NCBI GenBank assembly: GCA_943913645.1 | Contig: CALTYZ010000008.1 | Coordinates: 1 to 64,000 of the forward strand | From: an uncultured Corynebacterium sp. | Lineage (GTDB): Bacteria; Actinomycetota; Actinomycetes; Mycobacteriales; Mycobacteriaceae | Reading direction: 5' to 3' | Length of the DNA: 64,000 nt | Shown here: positions 42,407 to 51,680 of the stretch, piece by piece | Numbering within the stretch: position 1 is the first letter of the stretch | Layout: the number at the start of each line of letters is the position of its first letter | Made by a program: the position numbers and the translations under genes | The notes under the pieces: model-generated | Told to the model about the DNA's origin: nothing | Databases searched by the model: none | What the model saw: the letters and a program-made list of their open reading frames with translations, nothing else

Positions 42407-43448
42407 GGGTACATCCCAGGATCTTGCACCAGACGTTCAGTTCGCGGCATCCGCGCCCGCCAAGGTCAATCTGCATCTTGGTGTCGGTGAGGCGCGCGCT
42501 GATGGCTATCATGATTTGGTCAGCGTATTCCACGCGGTAGACCAACGCGACATCGTTCGCTTGCGCCTTGATCAGGGCGCGCAGGACGCGAAGAGCAACA
42601 CTGGAGTGATCTCTGCTACAGCTGCAGGAACACCCGGCAGCGTGGTCACCCGGATTGACACGAAGTGCTTTTTCGATATTGAACTTGAAGAGAATCTAGA
42701 TACCCCAAAAAACCTGGCGTGGCGCGCGGTGGACGCCGTAGTGGATGCGTATCGGGCCGAGAATCCTGGCGCGTCACTGCTGGACTTGCCAAAGGTGCGC
42801 ATCGAGATAGAGAAGGGCATCTTTGTTGCCGGTGGCATGGCGGGTGGCTCAGCGGATGCCGCTGCCGCGCTGGTCGCTGCGAATGCATATTTGAAGTATT
42901 TAACGGGCAGCGAGCTCGATGAGCTGCGTCTTGTTGAGATTGCCAAAAACCTGGGGGCGGATGTTCCATTCGCCCTGATGGGCGGGAATGCGATTGGCAC
43001 TGGCCGGGGAGATGAGCTGGTAGAAATGCTCGGCCGGGGAGAGTTCTGGTGGGTCTTTGTCAACCTTGGGACCACGATTAGCACCGCCGAAGCGTTTTCC
43101 CGCCTCGACGACATGCGCCACAACAACCCCGCGCTGGTGCCGCATCTGGACACGACGAAGGTTGCCCAGGCGCTTACCACCGGGGATGCCTTTGCGCTTG
43201 GTTCTGCCTTGCACAATGATCTGCAAGACGCAGCGGTAGCGATGCGTCCAGAGCTTGCGCGTCTGATTCAACTGGGCAATGAGTATGGTGTGCGCGCGGT
43301 GGTCTCAGGCTCTGGGCCGACGGTGGCGGTGTTGTGTAGAGACGAGCGACACGCGCAGAAAACACACGAAATGCTGGGGATGTATGTGCCGGAAGGCGGC
43401 GGCGTCATCGCTGCCCCGGGCCCTGCAACTGGGGCAGTGTTGCTCTAG
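42396..43448 (+). CDS. ispE: 4-diphosphocytidyl-2-C-methyl-D-erythritol kinase
   Basis: A GHMP kinase of the MEP isoprenoid pathway, needed for decaprenyl phosphate and menaquinone. The protein has 350 residues, about 40 more than usual; the extra length lies in a loop around 55-80 (ARR-poor, Ala/Thr/Gly-rich) and at the N-terminus. Motifs: ASAPAKVNLHLGVGEARADG followed by YHDLVSVFHAVD, the ATP loop VAGGMAGGSADAAAAL, and the third GHMP motif VVSGSGPTVAVL. The GTG start at 42396 lies within rsmA and is probably translationally coupled. Confidence 0.95.
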   Translation: MSVEGTSQDLAPDVQFAASAPAKVNLHLGVGEARADGYHDLVSVFHAVDQRDIVRLRLDQGAQDAKSNTGVISATAAGTPGSVVTRIDTKCFFDIELEENLDTPKNLAWRAVDAVVDAYRAENPGASLLDLPKVRIEIEKGIFVAGGMAGGSADAAAALVAANAYLKYLTGSELDELRLVEIAKNLGADVPFALMGGNAIGTGRGDELVEMLGRGEFWWVFVNLGTTISTAEAFSRLDDMRHNNPALVPHLDTTKVAQALTTGDAFALGSALHNDLQDAAVAMRPELARLIQLGNEYGVRAVVSGSGPTVAVLCRDERHAQKTHEMLGMYVPEGGGVIAAPGPATGAVLL

Positions 43449-43451
43449 GCT
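43446..43451 (+). promoter_or_regulatory. -10-like hexamer of ABC-F gene
   Basis: TAGGCT overlaps the ispE stop codon (TAG) and ends 7 nt before the ABC-F ATG. Confidence 0.4.
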
Positions 43452-43458
43452 CGTGTGA

Positions 43459-45288
43459 ATGGCCAACCTCATTAGCCTTGAAAACGTCTCCAAATCCTGG
43501 GGGCTGAAAACGCTGCTTGACGGGGTCTCACTGGGCGTGCAGTCGCAGGATCGAATTGGCATTGTCGGCGTCAATGGCGGTGGGAAAACGACACTGCTTG
43601 AGGTACTCACTGGGATTGAACCGCCGGATGCGGGGCGGGTGTCGCACAATTCAACGCTTCGCATGGCGGTAGTCAGTCAGCGTTTTGAGCTTGATGCGTC
43701 GATCACGGTAGGCCAAGCGGTGGTGGAACCGCTCGGGTTGGAAACCTACCAGTGGGCAGCGAACGCTCAGGTTCGTGAGGTACTGCAAGGCACCGGGGTG
43801 GCAGCACTGGGGTTAGAGACACCGGTGGGGGAATTGTCGGGCGGGGAGCGCCGCCGCGTGAACCTTGCCGCGGCGCTCGTGCAAGATCTAGACCTCGTGG
43901 TGTTAGATGAGCCGACCAACCACCTCGACATCGAGGGGGTGCAGTGGCTGGCAGAGCACCTCCTTGCCCGTCGGGTCGCTGTTGCGGTGGTGACCCACGA
44001 TCGCTGGTTTCTTGACACGGTAGCCAATACCACCTGGGAGGTACATGACGGCACCGTCGACATCTACGAGGGTGGGTACAACGATTGGACGTTTGCCCGC
44101 GCGGAGCGCGCCCGGCAGGCAGATGCGATTGAACAACGTCGCCGTAACCTTGCGCGCAAGGAGCTCGCGTGGCTGCGGCGCGGGGCACCGGCGCGCACAT
44201 CGAAGCCGCGCTACCGGATTGAGGCTGCGGAAGCTTTGATCGCGGATGTGCCCGCCCCACGCGACACAGTTGAGCTCATGGCCTTTTCGAAACAGCGCCA
44301 AGGCAAGGTGGTCATTGAACTTGAAGATGCCCGCATTGATGCGCCTGACGGGCGGATGTTAGTGGACCACCTGACGTGGCGGCTCGCCCCGGGCGAGCGC
44401 ATCGGACTGGTTGGGGTCAACGGTTCCGGTAAGACAACGCTGCTGCGTGCACTTGCCGGACAACATCCGCTTGCAGCAGGCAAACGCATTGAGGGCCAAA
44501 CCGCCCGCATCGGGTGGCTGCGCCAAGAACTCGATGACCTTGACCCAAGCCGTCGAGTGATCGACGCGGTTGAAGACGTGGCTCGCTATATCGACCTGGG
44601 CAACAAGCAGCTATCGGCTTCGCAGCTCGCAGAGCGACTCGGGTTTTCCCCGAAACGACAGCGCACCCCGGTGGGCGATTTGTCTGGTGGAGAACGCCGC
44701 CGGCTGCAACTGACACGCGTGCTCATGCAAGAGCCGAACGTGTTGTTGCTGGATGAGCCGACGAACGATCTGGATATTGACACGTTGCAGGAACTCGAAG
44801 ACTTGCTGGATAGCTGGCCGGGCACGCTTGTGGTCATCTCCCACGACAGGTACTTGATTGAGCGGATAGCGGATTCGACCTTTGCGCTGTTTGGAGACGG
44901 CCGGTTGACCCACCTGCCCGGCGGCATTGAGCAATATCTCACCCGTCGCGCCGCAGAGCAAGAACCCGCGCCCTCATTGCACGTGGACCCGCCAACTGGA
45001 GCAAAGCTGTGCGATACGGGGAAGGACAGTGACGCTGCCCAGCACAACGCCCTCTCATCGCAGGAGACACGAGCGTTGCGCAAGCAGATGAATGCGCTGG
45101 AGCGGCGCATTGAAAAAGCAGATGTGCGAGCCGAGGAAATGGAGACGCGTATCGCGCAGCTCTCAGCGCAGCCCACGCCTGACTTCACCGCGATTGCAGA
45201 GCTGACTGGTCAGCTATCCGAAATCCGTGCTGCGCGCGAGGAGGACGAACTTCAGTGGCTCGACTTGGGGGAACAGTTGGAGCTATAA
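43459..45288 (+). CDS. ABC-F family ATPase (Uup-like)
   Basis: A soluble tandem ATP-binding cassette protein of 609 residues with no membrane domain; ABC-F proteins act on ribosomes or DNA intermediates. Cassette 1: Walker A GVNGGGKTTL, signature LSGGERRR, Walker B LVVLDEPTNHLD. Cassette 2: GVNGSGKTTLL, LSGGERRRLQL, LLLDEPTNDLDID. The linker (about 205-260) is Arg-rich, and a C-terminal coiled-coil (about 530-609, RALRKQMNALERRIEKADVR) indicates the Uup subgroup. An antibiotic-resistance role should not be assumed. It is placed 10 bp after ispE. Confidence 0.93.
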   Translation: MANLISLENVSKSWGLKTLLDGVSLGVQSQDRIGIVGVNGGGKTTLLEVLTGIEPPDAGRVSHNSTLRMAVVSQRFELDASITVGQAVVEPLGLETYQWAANAQVREVLQGTGVAALGLETPVGELSGGERRRVNLAAALVQDLDLVVLDEPTNHLDIEGVQWLAEHLLARRVAVAVVTHDRWFLDTVANTTWEVHDGTVDIYEGGYNDWTFARAERARQADAIEQRRRNLARKELAWLRRGAPARTSKPRYRIEAAEALIADVPAPRDTVELMAFSKQRQGKVVIELEDARIDAPDGRMLVDHLTWRLAPGERIGLVGVNGSGKTTLLRALAGQHPLAAGKRIEGQTARIGWLRQELDDLDPSRRVIDAVEDVARYIDLGNKQLSASQLAERLGFSPKRQRTPVGDLSGGERRRLQLTRVLMQEPNVLLLDEPTNDLDIDTLQELEDLLDSWPGTLVVISHDRYLIERIADSTFALFGDGRLTHLPGGIEQYLTRRAAEQEPAPSLHVDPPTGAKLCDTGKDSDAAQHNALSSQETRALRKQMNALERRIEKADVRAEEMETRIAQLSAQPTPDFTAIAELTGQLSEIRAAREEDELQWLDLGEQLEL

Positions 45289-45299
45289 CCCTTGGCGAT

Positions 45300-45343
45300 G
45301 CCACCTGAACGCGCTGTAGCACCCAGACCAGCGGGTAGGTGGC
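45300..45343 (+). other. Imperfect stem-loop after the ABC-F gene
   Basis: GCCACCT/AGGTGGC (45300-45306, 45337-45343) enclosing CGCTG/CAGCG. No T run follows, so termination is doubtful; it lies 11 bp past the stop. Confidence 0.3.
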
Positions 45344-45434
45344 GCTTGGCCGCGAAACGCTGCCTCTTTTGCCTGCGATCCCTTAATATAGCCCGGGTCA
45401 CTATCAACGCTGCTTTGAAAGGGGTGTCACCGAA

Positions 45435-46667
45435 ATGACTACCTCCGACCCGTCCTCATCGAAGGCTGCTACCCAGCCTGCTGCACCGCGCAGTATCGGC
45501 CCACTCGTTGGCGCGGTGTTTCTCATGGCGACATCCTCGATCGGCCCGGGCTTTCTCACACAAACATCAGTTTTCACCGTGCAACTCGGCGCGGCGTTTG
45601 CGTTTGCCATCTTGCTCTCGATCCTGGTTGACATCGCGATCCAGCTCAACGTGTGGCGCATCCTGGGGGTTTCAGGCCTGCGTGCCAACGAGTTGGCAAA
45701 TGCTCTCCTACCTGGTCTTGGGTGGGTACTGGCCGTTTTGGTGGCAATCGGGGGGCTGGTTTTCAACGTTGGCAACATCGCCGGCACCGGTTTGGGGCTT
45801 AACGCCCTCGCCGGGCTTGACCCGAAGATTGGCGGGGCGATATCGGCAGCAATTGCCATCTTTGTGTTCTTGTCAAAACGTGCCGGGGTGGCGCTCGATC
45901 GCATCGTGGCGGCGCTTGGTGCGATCATGATTTTGCTCATGCTCTATGTGACCATCGTGTCTCAACCGCCGCTGGGTGAAGCCCTGAAGCAAACCGTAGT
46001 ACCTGAACAGGTGGACTTTTTGGTCATTACCACCTTGATCGGTGGAACCGTTGGTGGCTACATCACTTTTGCAGGCGTGCACAGGCTGATTGATTCGGGC
46101 CACACTGGACCGGAAAATGCCCGCTATTTGGCGAATTCATCGATCATGGGCATCATCGTTACCGGCATCATGCGCGTGCTGTTGTTCCTGGCGGTGCTTG
46201 GTGTTGTCGCAACGGGTGTGACCCTGTCTCAAGACAACACCGCAGCAGATGCGTTCTACCAGGCGGCAGGTGAATTCGGGCTACGTGCTTTCGGGTTGGT
46301 GTTGTGGGCAGCCGGTCTTTCTTCTGTCATTGGGGCGTCGTTTACCTCAGTGTCGTTTTTGACCAAGCAGGGCTTCGATGAACAGAAGCGTTCCTGGCTC
46401 ACCGTCGGCTTTATCCTCATCTCTGCCGTGATATATCTCTTCTTGGGCGCAGCACCGCAAGCCTTGCTCATCTTCGCCGGCGCATTCAACGGTTTGATCT
46501 TGCCGCTCGGCTTCGCCATTGTGCTGTGGGCAGGCTGGCGCCGTAAGGATCTCCTGCGTGGGTACCACCACCCGACGTGGTTGTTGCTCTTGGGCGCTGT
46601 GGTGCTTGTGCTCACCATCTACATGGGGGCACGTTCCCTCAGCGGTCTCGCGGCCCTGTGGGCGTAG
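45435..46667 (+). CDS. NRAMP-like (YcsG-type) transporter
   Basis: A membrane protein of 410 residues with about 11 hydrophobic segments. SSIGPGFLTQTSVFTVQLG resembles helix 1 of NRAMP proteins, but the metal-binding DPGN is replaced by GPGF and the helix 6 MPH motif is not found, so divalent metal transport is unlikely. This is the YcsG branch that accompanies 5-oxoprolinase genes in many bacteria. In that context a role in importing an organic substrate is plausible but is inference. GAAAGGGG lies about 10 nt ahead of the ATG. The YcsI-like gene follows after 28 bp. Confidence 0.8.
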   Translation: MTTSDPSSSKAATQPAAPRSIGPLVGAVFLMATSSIGPGFLTQTSVFTVQLGAAFAFAILLSILVDIAIQLNVWRILGVSGLRANELANALLPGLGWVLAVLVAIGGLVFNVGNIAGTGLGLNALAGLDPKIGGAISAAIAIFVFLSKRAGVALDRIVAALGAIMILLMLYVTIVSQPPLGEALKQTVVPEQVDFLVITTLIGGTVGGYITFAGVHRLIDSGHTGPENARYLANSSIMGIIVTGIMRVLLFLAVLGVVATGVTLSQDNTAADAFYQAAGEFGLRAFGLVLWAAGLSSVIGASFTSVSFLTKQGFDEQKRSWLTVGFILISAVIYLFLGAAPQALLIFAGAFNGLILPLGFAIVLWAGWRRKDLLRGYHHPTWLLLLGAVVLVLTIYMGARSLSGLAALWA

Positions 46668-46695
46668 GGCTCTTACCCTGCGTCACAATGGGGGC

Positions 46696-47508
46696 ATGGA
46701 CCACGTTGCCCTTCCTGCTGTGCAGCCTGCCTCGTTAACACCGGCTCAGGCTCGCGCCCTGTTTCGCAAGTGCCCCGACAGCATTGCCACCACGGCGGGT
46801 TTTTGCGCTGGCTACGCGCAAGCAAACCTGATTGCTTTAGATAAACGCTACGCGTTTGATTTCCTCCTTTTCGCTCAGCGAAATCCAAAGCCGTGCCCGA
46901 TCCTTGGGGTGTTAGAGCCAGGAGAGATCAACTCTGATCTGCTCGCAGGCGGTGATATTCGCACTGATATCCCCGCCTACCGCATCTATCGCGACGGTGA
47001 GTTCGTGGAGCAGACCTATGACGCGACTGCCTACTGGTCTGAGGACACCGTTGCGTTTCTCATCGGCTGTTCATTCACCTTTGAGCAGGCATTAGTTGAC
47101 AACGCGGTGCCAGTCGCCCACATTGAACAGCACCGCAACGTGTCCATGTTTGTGACCACCATTGATTGTGTGCCAGCCGGTGTGTTTGCAGGAAAGATGG
47201 TGGTTTCAATGCGCCCTATTCCGGCCGCAAAGGTCGCGGATGCGGTGCGGATCACCTCGCGCTACCCTGCGGTGCATGGAGCACCGATTCACGTTGGCGA
47301 CCCGGCAGCGATCGGCATCGCTGACTTAGATGCGCCCGACTTTGGGCAGGCGGTTGACATCCCTGCCGGTTCAGTGCCGGTGTTCTGGGCCTGTGGTGTG
47401 ACCCCGCAGGCCATTGTGATGCACTCAAAACCTGACCTGGCGATCTGCCACGCGCCGGGCAAGATGCTAATCACTGACCGGCGGGACTGCTTCTACCAAG
47501 TGCCCTGA
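46696..47508 (+). CDS. YcsI-like DUF1445 family protein (putative hydro-lyase)
   Basis: A 270-residue protein of the DUF1445/D-glutamate cyclase-like family, often called putative hydro-lyase. Conserved blocks: CAGYAQANLIALDKRYAFDF, DIRTDIPAYRIYRDGE, FLIGCSFTFEQAL, FVTTIDCVPAGVF, VVSMRPIPAAKV, FWACGVTPQAIV and the final ICHAPGKMLITDR. Relatives can turn D-glutamate into 5-oxo-D-proline, which would feed the PxpABC enzyme encoded next door. The start at 46696 follows GGGG; a longer frame upstream lies in the transporter gene. It is convergent with the biotin carboxylase gene, 12 bp apart. Confidence 0.85.
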   Translation: MDHVALPAVQPASLTPAQARALFRKCPDSIATTAGFCAGYAQANLIALDKRYAFDFLLFAQRNPKPCPILGVLEPGEINSDLLAGGDIRTDIPAYRIYRDGEFVEQTYDATAYWSEDTVAFLIGCSFTFEQALVDNAVPVAHIEQHRNVSMFVTTIDCVPAGVFAGKMVVSMRPIPAAKVADAVRITSRYPAVHGAPIHVGDPAAIGIADLDAPDFGQAVDIPAGSVPVFWACGVTPQAIVMHSKPDLAICHAPGKMLITDRRDCFYQVP

Positions 47509-47520
47509 TAAGCAAGTGCC

Positions 47521-49260
47521 CTAGCTAATCGTGGCGATCGTCGTGTTGGCGTTGACTCGCTCACCTGCAGTAGCAGCAAGCCTAATCTGCCCGCCGCGAG
47601 GGGCGTTGAGGGTGGACTCCATTTTCATCGCCTCAATGGTGGCCACTGGGTCGCCTGCTTGGACGGTATCGCCGTCTGCGACAAGCCACTGGACAAGTGT
47701 GGCCTCATATTTGGTGGTCACAGATCCCGCAGAGGATGCACCTGTTGCTGAACTGGCTGAACTGACTGTGCTGGGTGAACTGGTCGAGTCGCCTGCGCCC
47801 AGCAGCGCGACCGGATACCCGATGGTGTGCAGCCGCCCGTCGATTTCAATGGTGACGGTGGCGCGTTCGTCGTAAAGATGCTCAATGTCTGCAACCTCGT
47901 GCTGCGCAGACGGGCAGTAGTGGTGGTCAACCCAGTCGGTGTAGACGTCGAGCGAATCCCCCGTGAGCACATCGGAGGTGATCATGTCTTTATGAAACGG
48001 CAAAACCGTTCGCACACCCCGAATATCGAACTCCTCGAGTGCTTGTTTGGCACGCCGAAGTGCCGCATTCCGGTCGGGGCCCCACACCACGAGCTTTGCC
48101 ATGAGCGAGTCGTAGTAGGCGGGGATGGTGGTGCCGGTTCGCACCCCGCTATCAACACGGATACCAGGCCCGGTAGGAACAGTGAACTGAGAGATCGTGC
48201 CCGGTGATGGAGCGAACCCGTTGACAACGTCCTCGCAATTGATGCGAAACTCGAATGCATGCCCGGTGAGCTGCGGGTCTGTGCCCGCGAAAGAAAGCGG
48301 TTCGCCAGCAGCAATGCGGAACTGCTCCGCGATGATGTCCACCCCGGTGACCATTTCAGTCACAGGGTGTTCGACCTGGACACGGGTATTGACTTCCAAA
48401 AACGACACCGTGCCGTCTTCAGAGACAATGAACTCCACGGTACCGGCTGAGACGTAGCCGGCTTTGGCACAAATATCGCGCGCGCCCTCCTCAATCGAGC
48501 GGCGCTGTTCACGTGTGAGAAACGGTGCTGGGGCTTCCTCAATGAGTTTTTGAAACCGGCGCTGAGTGGAACAATCGCGCGTGCCCAACACTGCAACGTT
48601 GCCGTGCGTATCTGCAAGCACCTGTGCTTCCACGTGGCGTGGGTGCACCAGGAACTTCTCCACGTAGCATTCACCGCGTCCGAATGCCTCCGTTGCTTCA
48701 CGCCCGGCGGAGGCAAAACCTTCCTCAATATCGGCCTCATCAAACACCACCTTCAAACCGCGGCCACCGCCACCAAACGCAGCCTTAATAGCAATTGGCA
48801 TGCCGTGCTCGGCGGCGAAGTCGCGTGCCTCCTCCCAGCTCGACAGGGGCTCTGGCGTGCCCGGGGCGAGCGGCGCACCGACTTCAGTAGCAAGGGCACG
48901 CGCGGAAAGCTTGTCGCCGAGCATCTCGATGGACTCAGGTGCTGGCCCAATCCAGGTCAACCCCGCCTGCTGCACGGTGCGGGCGAAATCTGGGTTCTCA
49001 GATAAGAACCCATAACCGGGGTGCACACAATCCGCTCCGGCGCGGTGAGCAATGTCAATGAGAGCAGGAATGTTCATGTAGGTCTCGGCAGATGTGCTGC
49101 CAGGCAGCAGGTACGCCTCGTCGGCGACGAGCGTGTGGGGTGCGCCGGTATCCGGTTCTGAATACACCGCGATCGAGCGGATGCCAAGAGCACGCGCGCT
49201 GTGGGCGATGCGTGCCGCGATTTCGCCGCGGTTGGCAATGAGAACGGCGTGAAATGTCAT
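47521..49260 (-). CDS. Biotin carboxylase-BCCP fusion (AccC/AccB-like)
   Basis: A 579-residue protein. The biotin carboxylase part (about 1-450) has ANRGEIAARI at the N-terminus, the ATP-grasp loop AAFGGGGRGLKVV, HPRHVEAQVLADTHGN, EVNTRVQVEHPVTE and the FEFRINCED segment. After a Ser/Thr-rich linker (about 480-505) comes a biotin-carrier domain with EAMKMES, where the Lys is biotinylated. No acyl-CoA carboxyltransferase is adjacent. Its partner is instead the fused PxpB-PxpC just upstream (4 bp ATGA overlap), whose domains are homologous to the carboxyltransferase of urea amidolyase. The substrate is unknown; 5-oxoproline or a related lactam is a reasonable guess. Confidence 0.9.
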   Translation of the reverse strand: MTFHAVLIANRGEIAARIAHSARALGIRSIAVYSEPDTGAPHTLVADEAYLLPGSTSAETYMNIPALIDIAHRAGADCVHPGYGFLSENPDFARTVQQAGLTWIGPAPESIEMLGDKLSARALATEVGAPLAPGTPEPLSSWEEARDFAAEHGMPIAIKAAFGGGGRGLKVVFDEADIEEGFASAGREATEAFGRGECYVEKFLVHPRHVEAQVLADTHGNVAVLGTRDCSTQRRFQKLIEEAPAPFLTREQRRSIEEGARDICAKAGYVSAGTVEFIVSEDGTVSFLEVNTRVQVEHPVTEMVTGVDIIAEQFRIAAGEPLSFAGTDPQLTGHAFEFRINCEDVVNGFAPSPGTISQFTVPTGPGIRVDSGVRTGTTIPAYYDSLMAKLVVWGPDRNAALRRAKQALEEFDIRGVRTVLPFHKDMITSDVLTGDSLDVYTDWVDHHYCPSAQHEVADIEHLYDERATVTIEIDGRLHTIGYPVALLGAGDSTSSPSTVSSASSATGASSAGSVTTKYEATLVQWLVADGDTVQAGDPVATIEAMKMESTLNAPRGGQIRLAATAGERVNANTTIATIS

Positions 49261-50834
49261 CGGGGTGATCCATCCTTAACAGTTGGGGTGTAGCGCTCAA
49301 AGCGAAGGGTACTTCCTGGTGGGAGCTGGGCTGCGATGTCAACGTCTTCACTGATCACGGTGGCGATGACGGGATAGCCGCCGGTGACTGCATGGTCACG
49401 GAGGAATACAACGGGCTGACCGGAGGGAGGGATCTGGATCGAACCGGCGACCATTCCCTCGCTGGGGAGTTCTCCCTCACGACTGCGTTCGATTTCACTG
49501 GCCCCATCCAGGCGAAGGCCGACCCGGTTGGAGGCTGCTGAAACGGTGAACTCGGTCGAGAAAAACCGCTCGACTGCTTCCGGCGTGAACCAATCGTTGC
49601 GGGGCCCGATGACGCAGCGAACGGTGGCGTTGGTGCGGCCAGTGCCAGCAGCTTGGACGCGGAGGGGGTTGGTCAGTAGTGCGTTCGCCGACGCCGGGGG
49701 CACAAGTGCCATCGAGACCGTGTCACCTACGGCGATTGGATCCGGACCAAGGCCGGAGAGGACGTCAGTTGCGGCTGAGCCGAGTTCTGTGTCTGCGATG
49801 AGCCCGCCGCGAACCGCGATGTAGGAGCGCATGCCAATTCGCGCCGGGCCGATGGTCAGCTGGGCCGCGCGGGGCACGATGGTGGGCGTGGCCAGGAGCA
49901 CTAGTCGCCCGTTGACGGTCACATCCGCCTCAGCGCCGGTCACGCATACCACGGTTTCTGCGAGTGCGGTAAGCGTGCAGCCGCCAACGTTTTCAAGCAG
50001 TGTGGCATTGGATGTATTGCCCACTGCAGCATTGGCCGTGTACGCGGAGGCTCGGTCGGCGGAGCCAGATGTGGTCACACCGAGATTGCCGTTGCCTTGG
50101 CGGCCAAGGTCTTGATACAAGGTTTGCAGTCCTGGGTCGTCGACTGTGAAGATGGGCCGCCGCGGGGGGTGCTCGAGGTGGCGCTGGCTTGATGCCCCCT
50201 GCGCATCGAGCGTATCGACGGCGACGTAGTGGACTTTATCGCCGGGAGCTAGCAACGCCGGCGGGTTGGCTGCTGAGTCCCACATCGGTGCATCGGTAGT
50301 CCCGATGAGCTGCCAACCACCGGGGGATACTCGCGGGTAGACAGCGGAGAACTCCCCGGCAAGCGCCACCGCACCAGCAGGCACCTCAGTGCGTGGGGAG
50401 CTCAAGCGCGGCACGGACAGCGACTGTCCTGATTCGGGTACGCAGTAGGCAAAGCCTGGGGCGAATCCCCCGAAGGCTGCCACCCAGGTGGTGGAGGTGT
50501 GCCACTTAATGAGGTCTTTCGGGCTCATGCCCAGTGTTGTGGCCAGCGGGGAGAGATCCTCACCGTCATAGCGCACGTTGATCGTGATGTCGCGGGGCGT
50601 TTGGTGGGTGACTGCCTGCGGATAAAACGAGGTGAGCGCGTGGGCTGCTTGTTCGGTAGCGGTTGGGGAATCGAATGTGATCAAGACTGTTCGTGCGGCA
50701 GCGATGACATCGGTTTGCCGCGCTAAGGGCTGCTCAACTAATGCCGCATGCCAGTTCATGACGGCGTTGAGGTCTGGAAGATCGACCAGCAGAGCTCGCG
50801 AACCGACGCGTTTGATATCGGCTCCAGGGGTCAT
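49257..50834 (-). CDS. pxpBC: Fused 5-oxoprolinase subunits PxpB-PxpC (KipI-KipA)
   Basis: A 525-residue fusion of two usually separate proteins. The first ~215 residues are KipI/PxpB-like (GFAPGFAYC, LSSPRTEVPAGAVALAGEFS, YPRVSPGGWQLIG). From about 230 the KipA/PxpC-like part begins (VDDPGLQTLYQDLGRQGN, GSADRASAYTANAAVGN, GPRNDWFT, SNRVGLRLDG and PVVFLRDHAVTGGYPVIATV). With PxpA these subunits cleave 5-oxo-L-proline to glutamate with ATP. The same domains form the carboxyltransferase of urea amidolyase. Start and stop overlap the neighbours by 4 bp each (ATGA), indicating tight coupling. Confidence 0.9.
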   Translation of the reverse strand: MTPGADIKRVGSRALLVDLPDLNAVMNWHAALVEQPLARQTDVIAAARTVLITFDSPTATEQAAHALTSFYPQAVTHQTPRDITINVRYDGEDLSPLATTLGMSPKDLIKWHTSTTWVAAFGGFAPGFAYCVPESGQSLSVPRLSSPRTEVPAGAVALAGEFSAVYPRVSPGGWQLIGTTDAPMWDSAANPPALLAPGDKVHYVAVDTLDAQGASSQRHLEHPPRRPIFTVDDPGLQTLYQDLGRQGNGNLGVTTSGSADRASAYTANAAVGNTSNATLLENVGGCTLTALAETVVCVTGAEADVTVNGRLVLLATPTIVPRAAQLTIGPARIGMRSYIAVRGGLIADTELGSAATDVLSGLGPDPIAVGDTVSMALVPPASANALLTNPLRVQAAGTGRTNATVRCVIGPRNDWFTPEAVERFFSTEFTVSAASNRVGLRLDGASEIERSREGELPSEGMVAGSIQIPPSGQPVVFLRDHAVTGGYPVIATVISEDVDIAAQLPPGSTLRFERYTPTVKDGSPR

Positions 50835-51589
50835 AGCACGCTCCTGATCGCAATGTTTTCGGCGTTGAGTCGAGCGACGATGCGGCGGGTCATTTCCACG
50901 GCACCAGGGGAGTCCCCGTGCACGCAGACGGACTGTGCGTCAACGTCGACACGCGTGCCGTCGGTGGCGGTCACCGAGCCGGTTGTCGCGACCTGGAGGA
51001 CCCGCTCGGCGACCTCTTCTGGGTCATGCAATACCGCATTGGGCTCGCGCCGGGAAACAAGAGTCCCATCTGGGTTGTACCCACGGTCGGCAAACGCCTC
51101 ACGGATCACCCGCATGCCGGCAGCCTCCGCAATCTCTACGGCTACGCCGCCGGGTAGGAGCATGAGCGCAAGGTCCGAGTTGTATGCCTTGACGCCGTTG
51201 ACGACGGCTTGTGCGTGGGCTTTGTGGTGCACGATGGTGTTGTATAGCGCGCCGTGTGGTTTGACGTAACTGATTTTGGTGCCATTTGCCCGGGCGAGTG
51301 CGTCCAGGGCGCCGAGCTGGTACACAATTTCATCTGCAAGCTCGCCCGGCGCGTAGTCAACAAACCGGCGCCCGAACGCGGTCGGGTCGTTATAGGCAGG
51401 GTGGGCACCGACGCTCACGCCGGCGGCAGCGGCTTGCGCAAGTGTGGCTGCAATCGAGTGTGCATCCCCCGCGTGGAAGCCAGTGGCCACATTTGCGCTT
51501 GAGACCATGTCCAGCATGGCAGCGTCGTCAGCGACCGGGTTGCCTGCTGTTGTTTCACCCAGGTCGGCATTGAGATCTATCCCGTGCAT
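50831..51589 (-). CDS. pxpA: 5-oxoprolinase subunit PxpA (LamB/YcsF family)
   Basis: A 252-residue protein with the clear YcsF signature: DLNADLGET at the start, SSANVATGFHAGDAHSI, GVSVGAHPAYNDP, VKPHGALYN and EAFADRGYNPDGTLVSR. It is first in the operon pxpA > pxpBC > biotin carboxylase on the minus strand. AGGGG just before the ATG. The 91 bp to the divergent ppk2 gene hold the promoters of both. Confidence 0.93.
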   Translation of the reverse strand: MHGIDLNADLGETTAGNPVADDAAMLDMVSSANVATGFHAGDAHSIAATLAQAAAAGVSVGAHPAYNDPTAFGRRFVDYAPGELADEIVYQLGALDALARANGTKISYVKPHGALYNTIVHHKAHAQAVVNGVKAYNSDLALMLLPGGVAVEIAEAAGMRVIREAFADRGYNPDGTLVSRREPNAVLHDPEEVAERVLQVATTGSVTATDGTRVDVDAQSVCVHGDSPGAVEMTRRIVARLNAENIAIRSVL

Positions 51590-51667
51590 GCCCCTAGTTA
51601 TACCTTTGGGTGCTTACCCGGGGGCCGGGTTCTGCCGCCTTGCTGCAGGTGGGCTGATCTCATCGGT

Positions 51668-51673
51668 TACGGT
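51668..51673 (+). promoter_or_regulatory. -10-like hexamer of ppk2
   Basis: TACGGT ends 7 nt before the ATG at 51681. It supports the inner ATG over the one at 51675. Confidence 0.4.
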
Positions 51674-51680
51674 TATGGGC

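Noticed and set aside
45300..45343. Rho-independent terminator after the ABC-F gene
   Set aside because: A stem can be drawn but has a long loop and no T tail; listed only as an uncertain structure.
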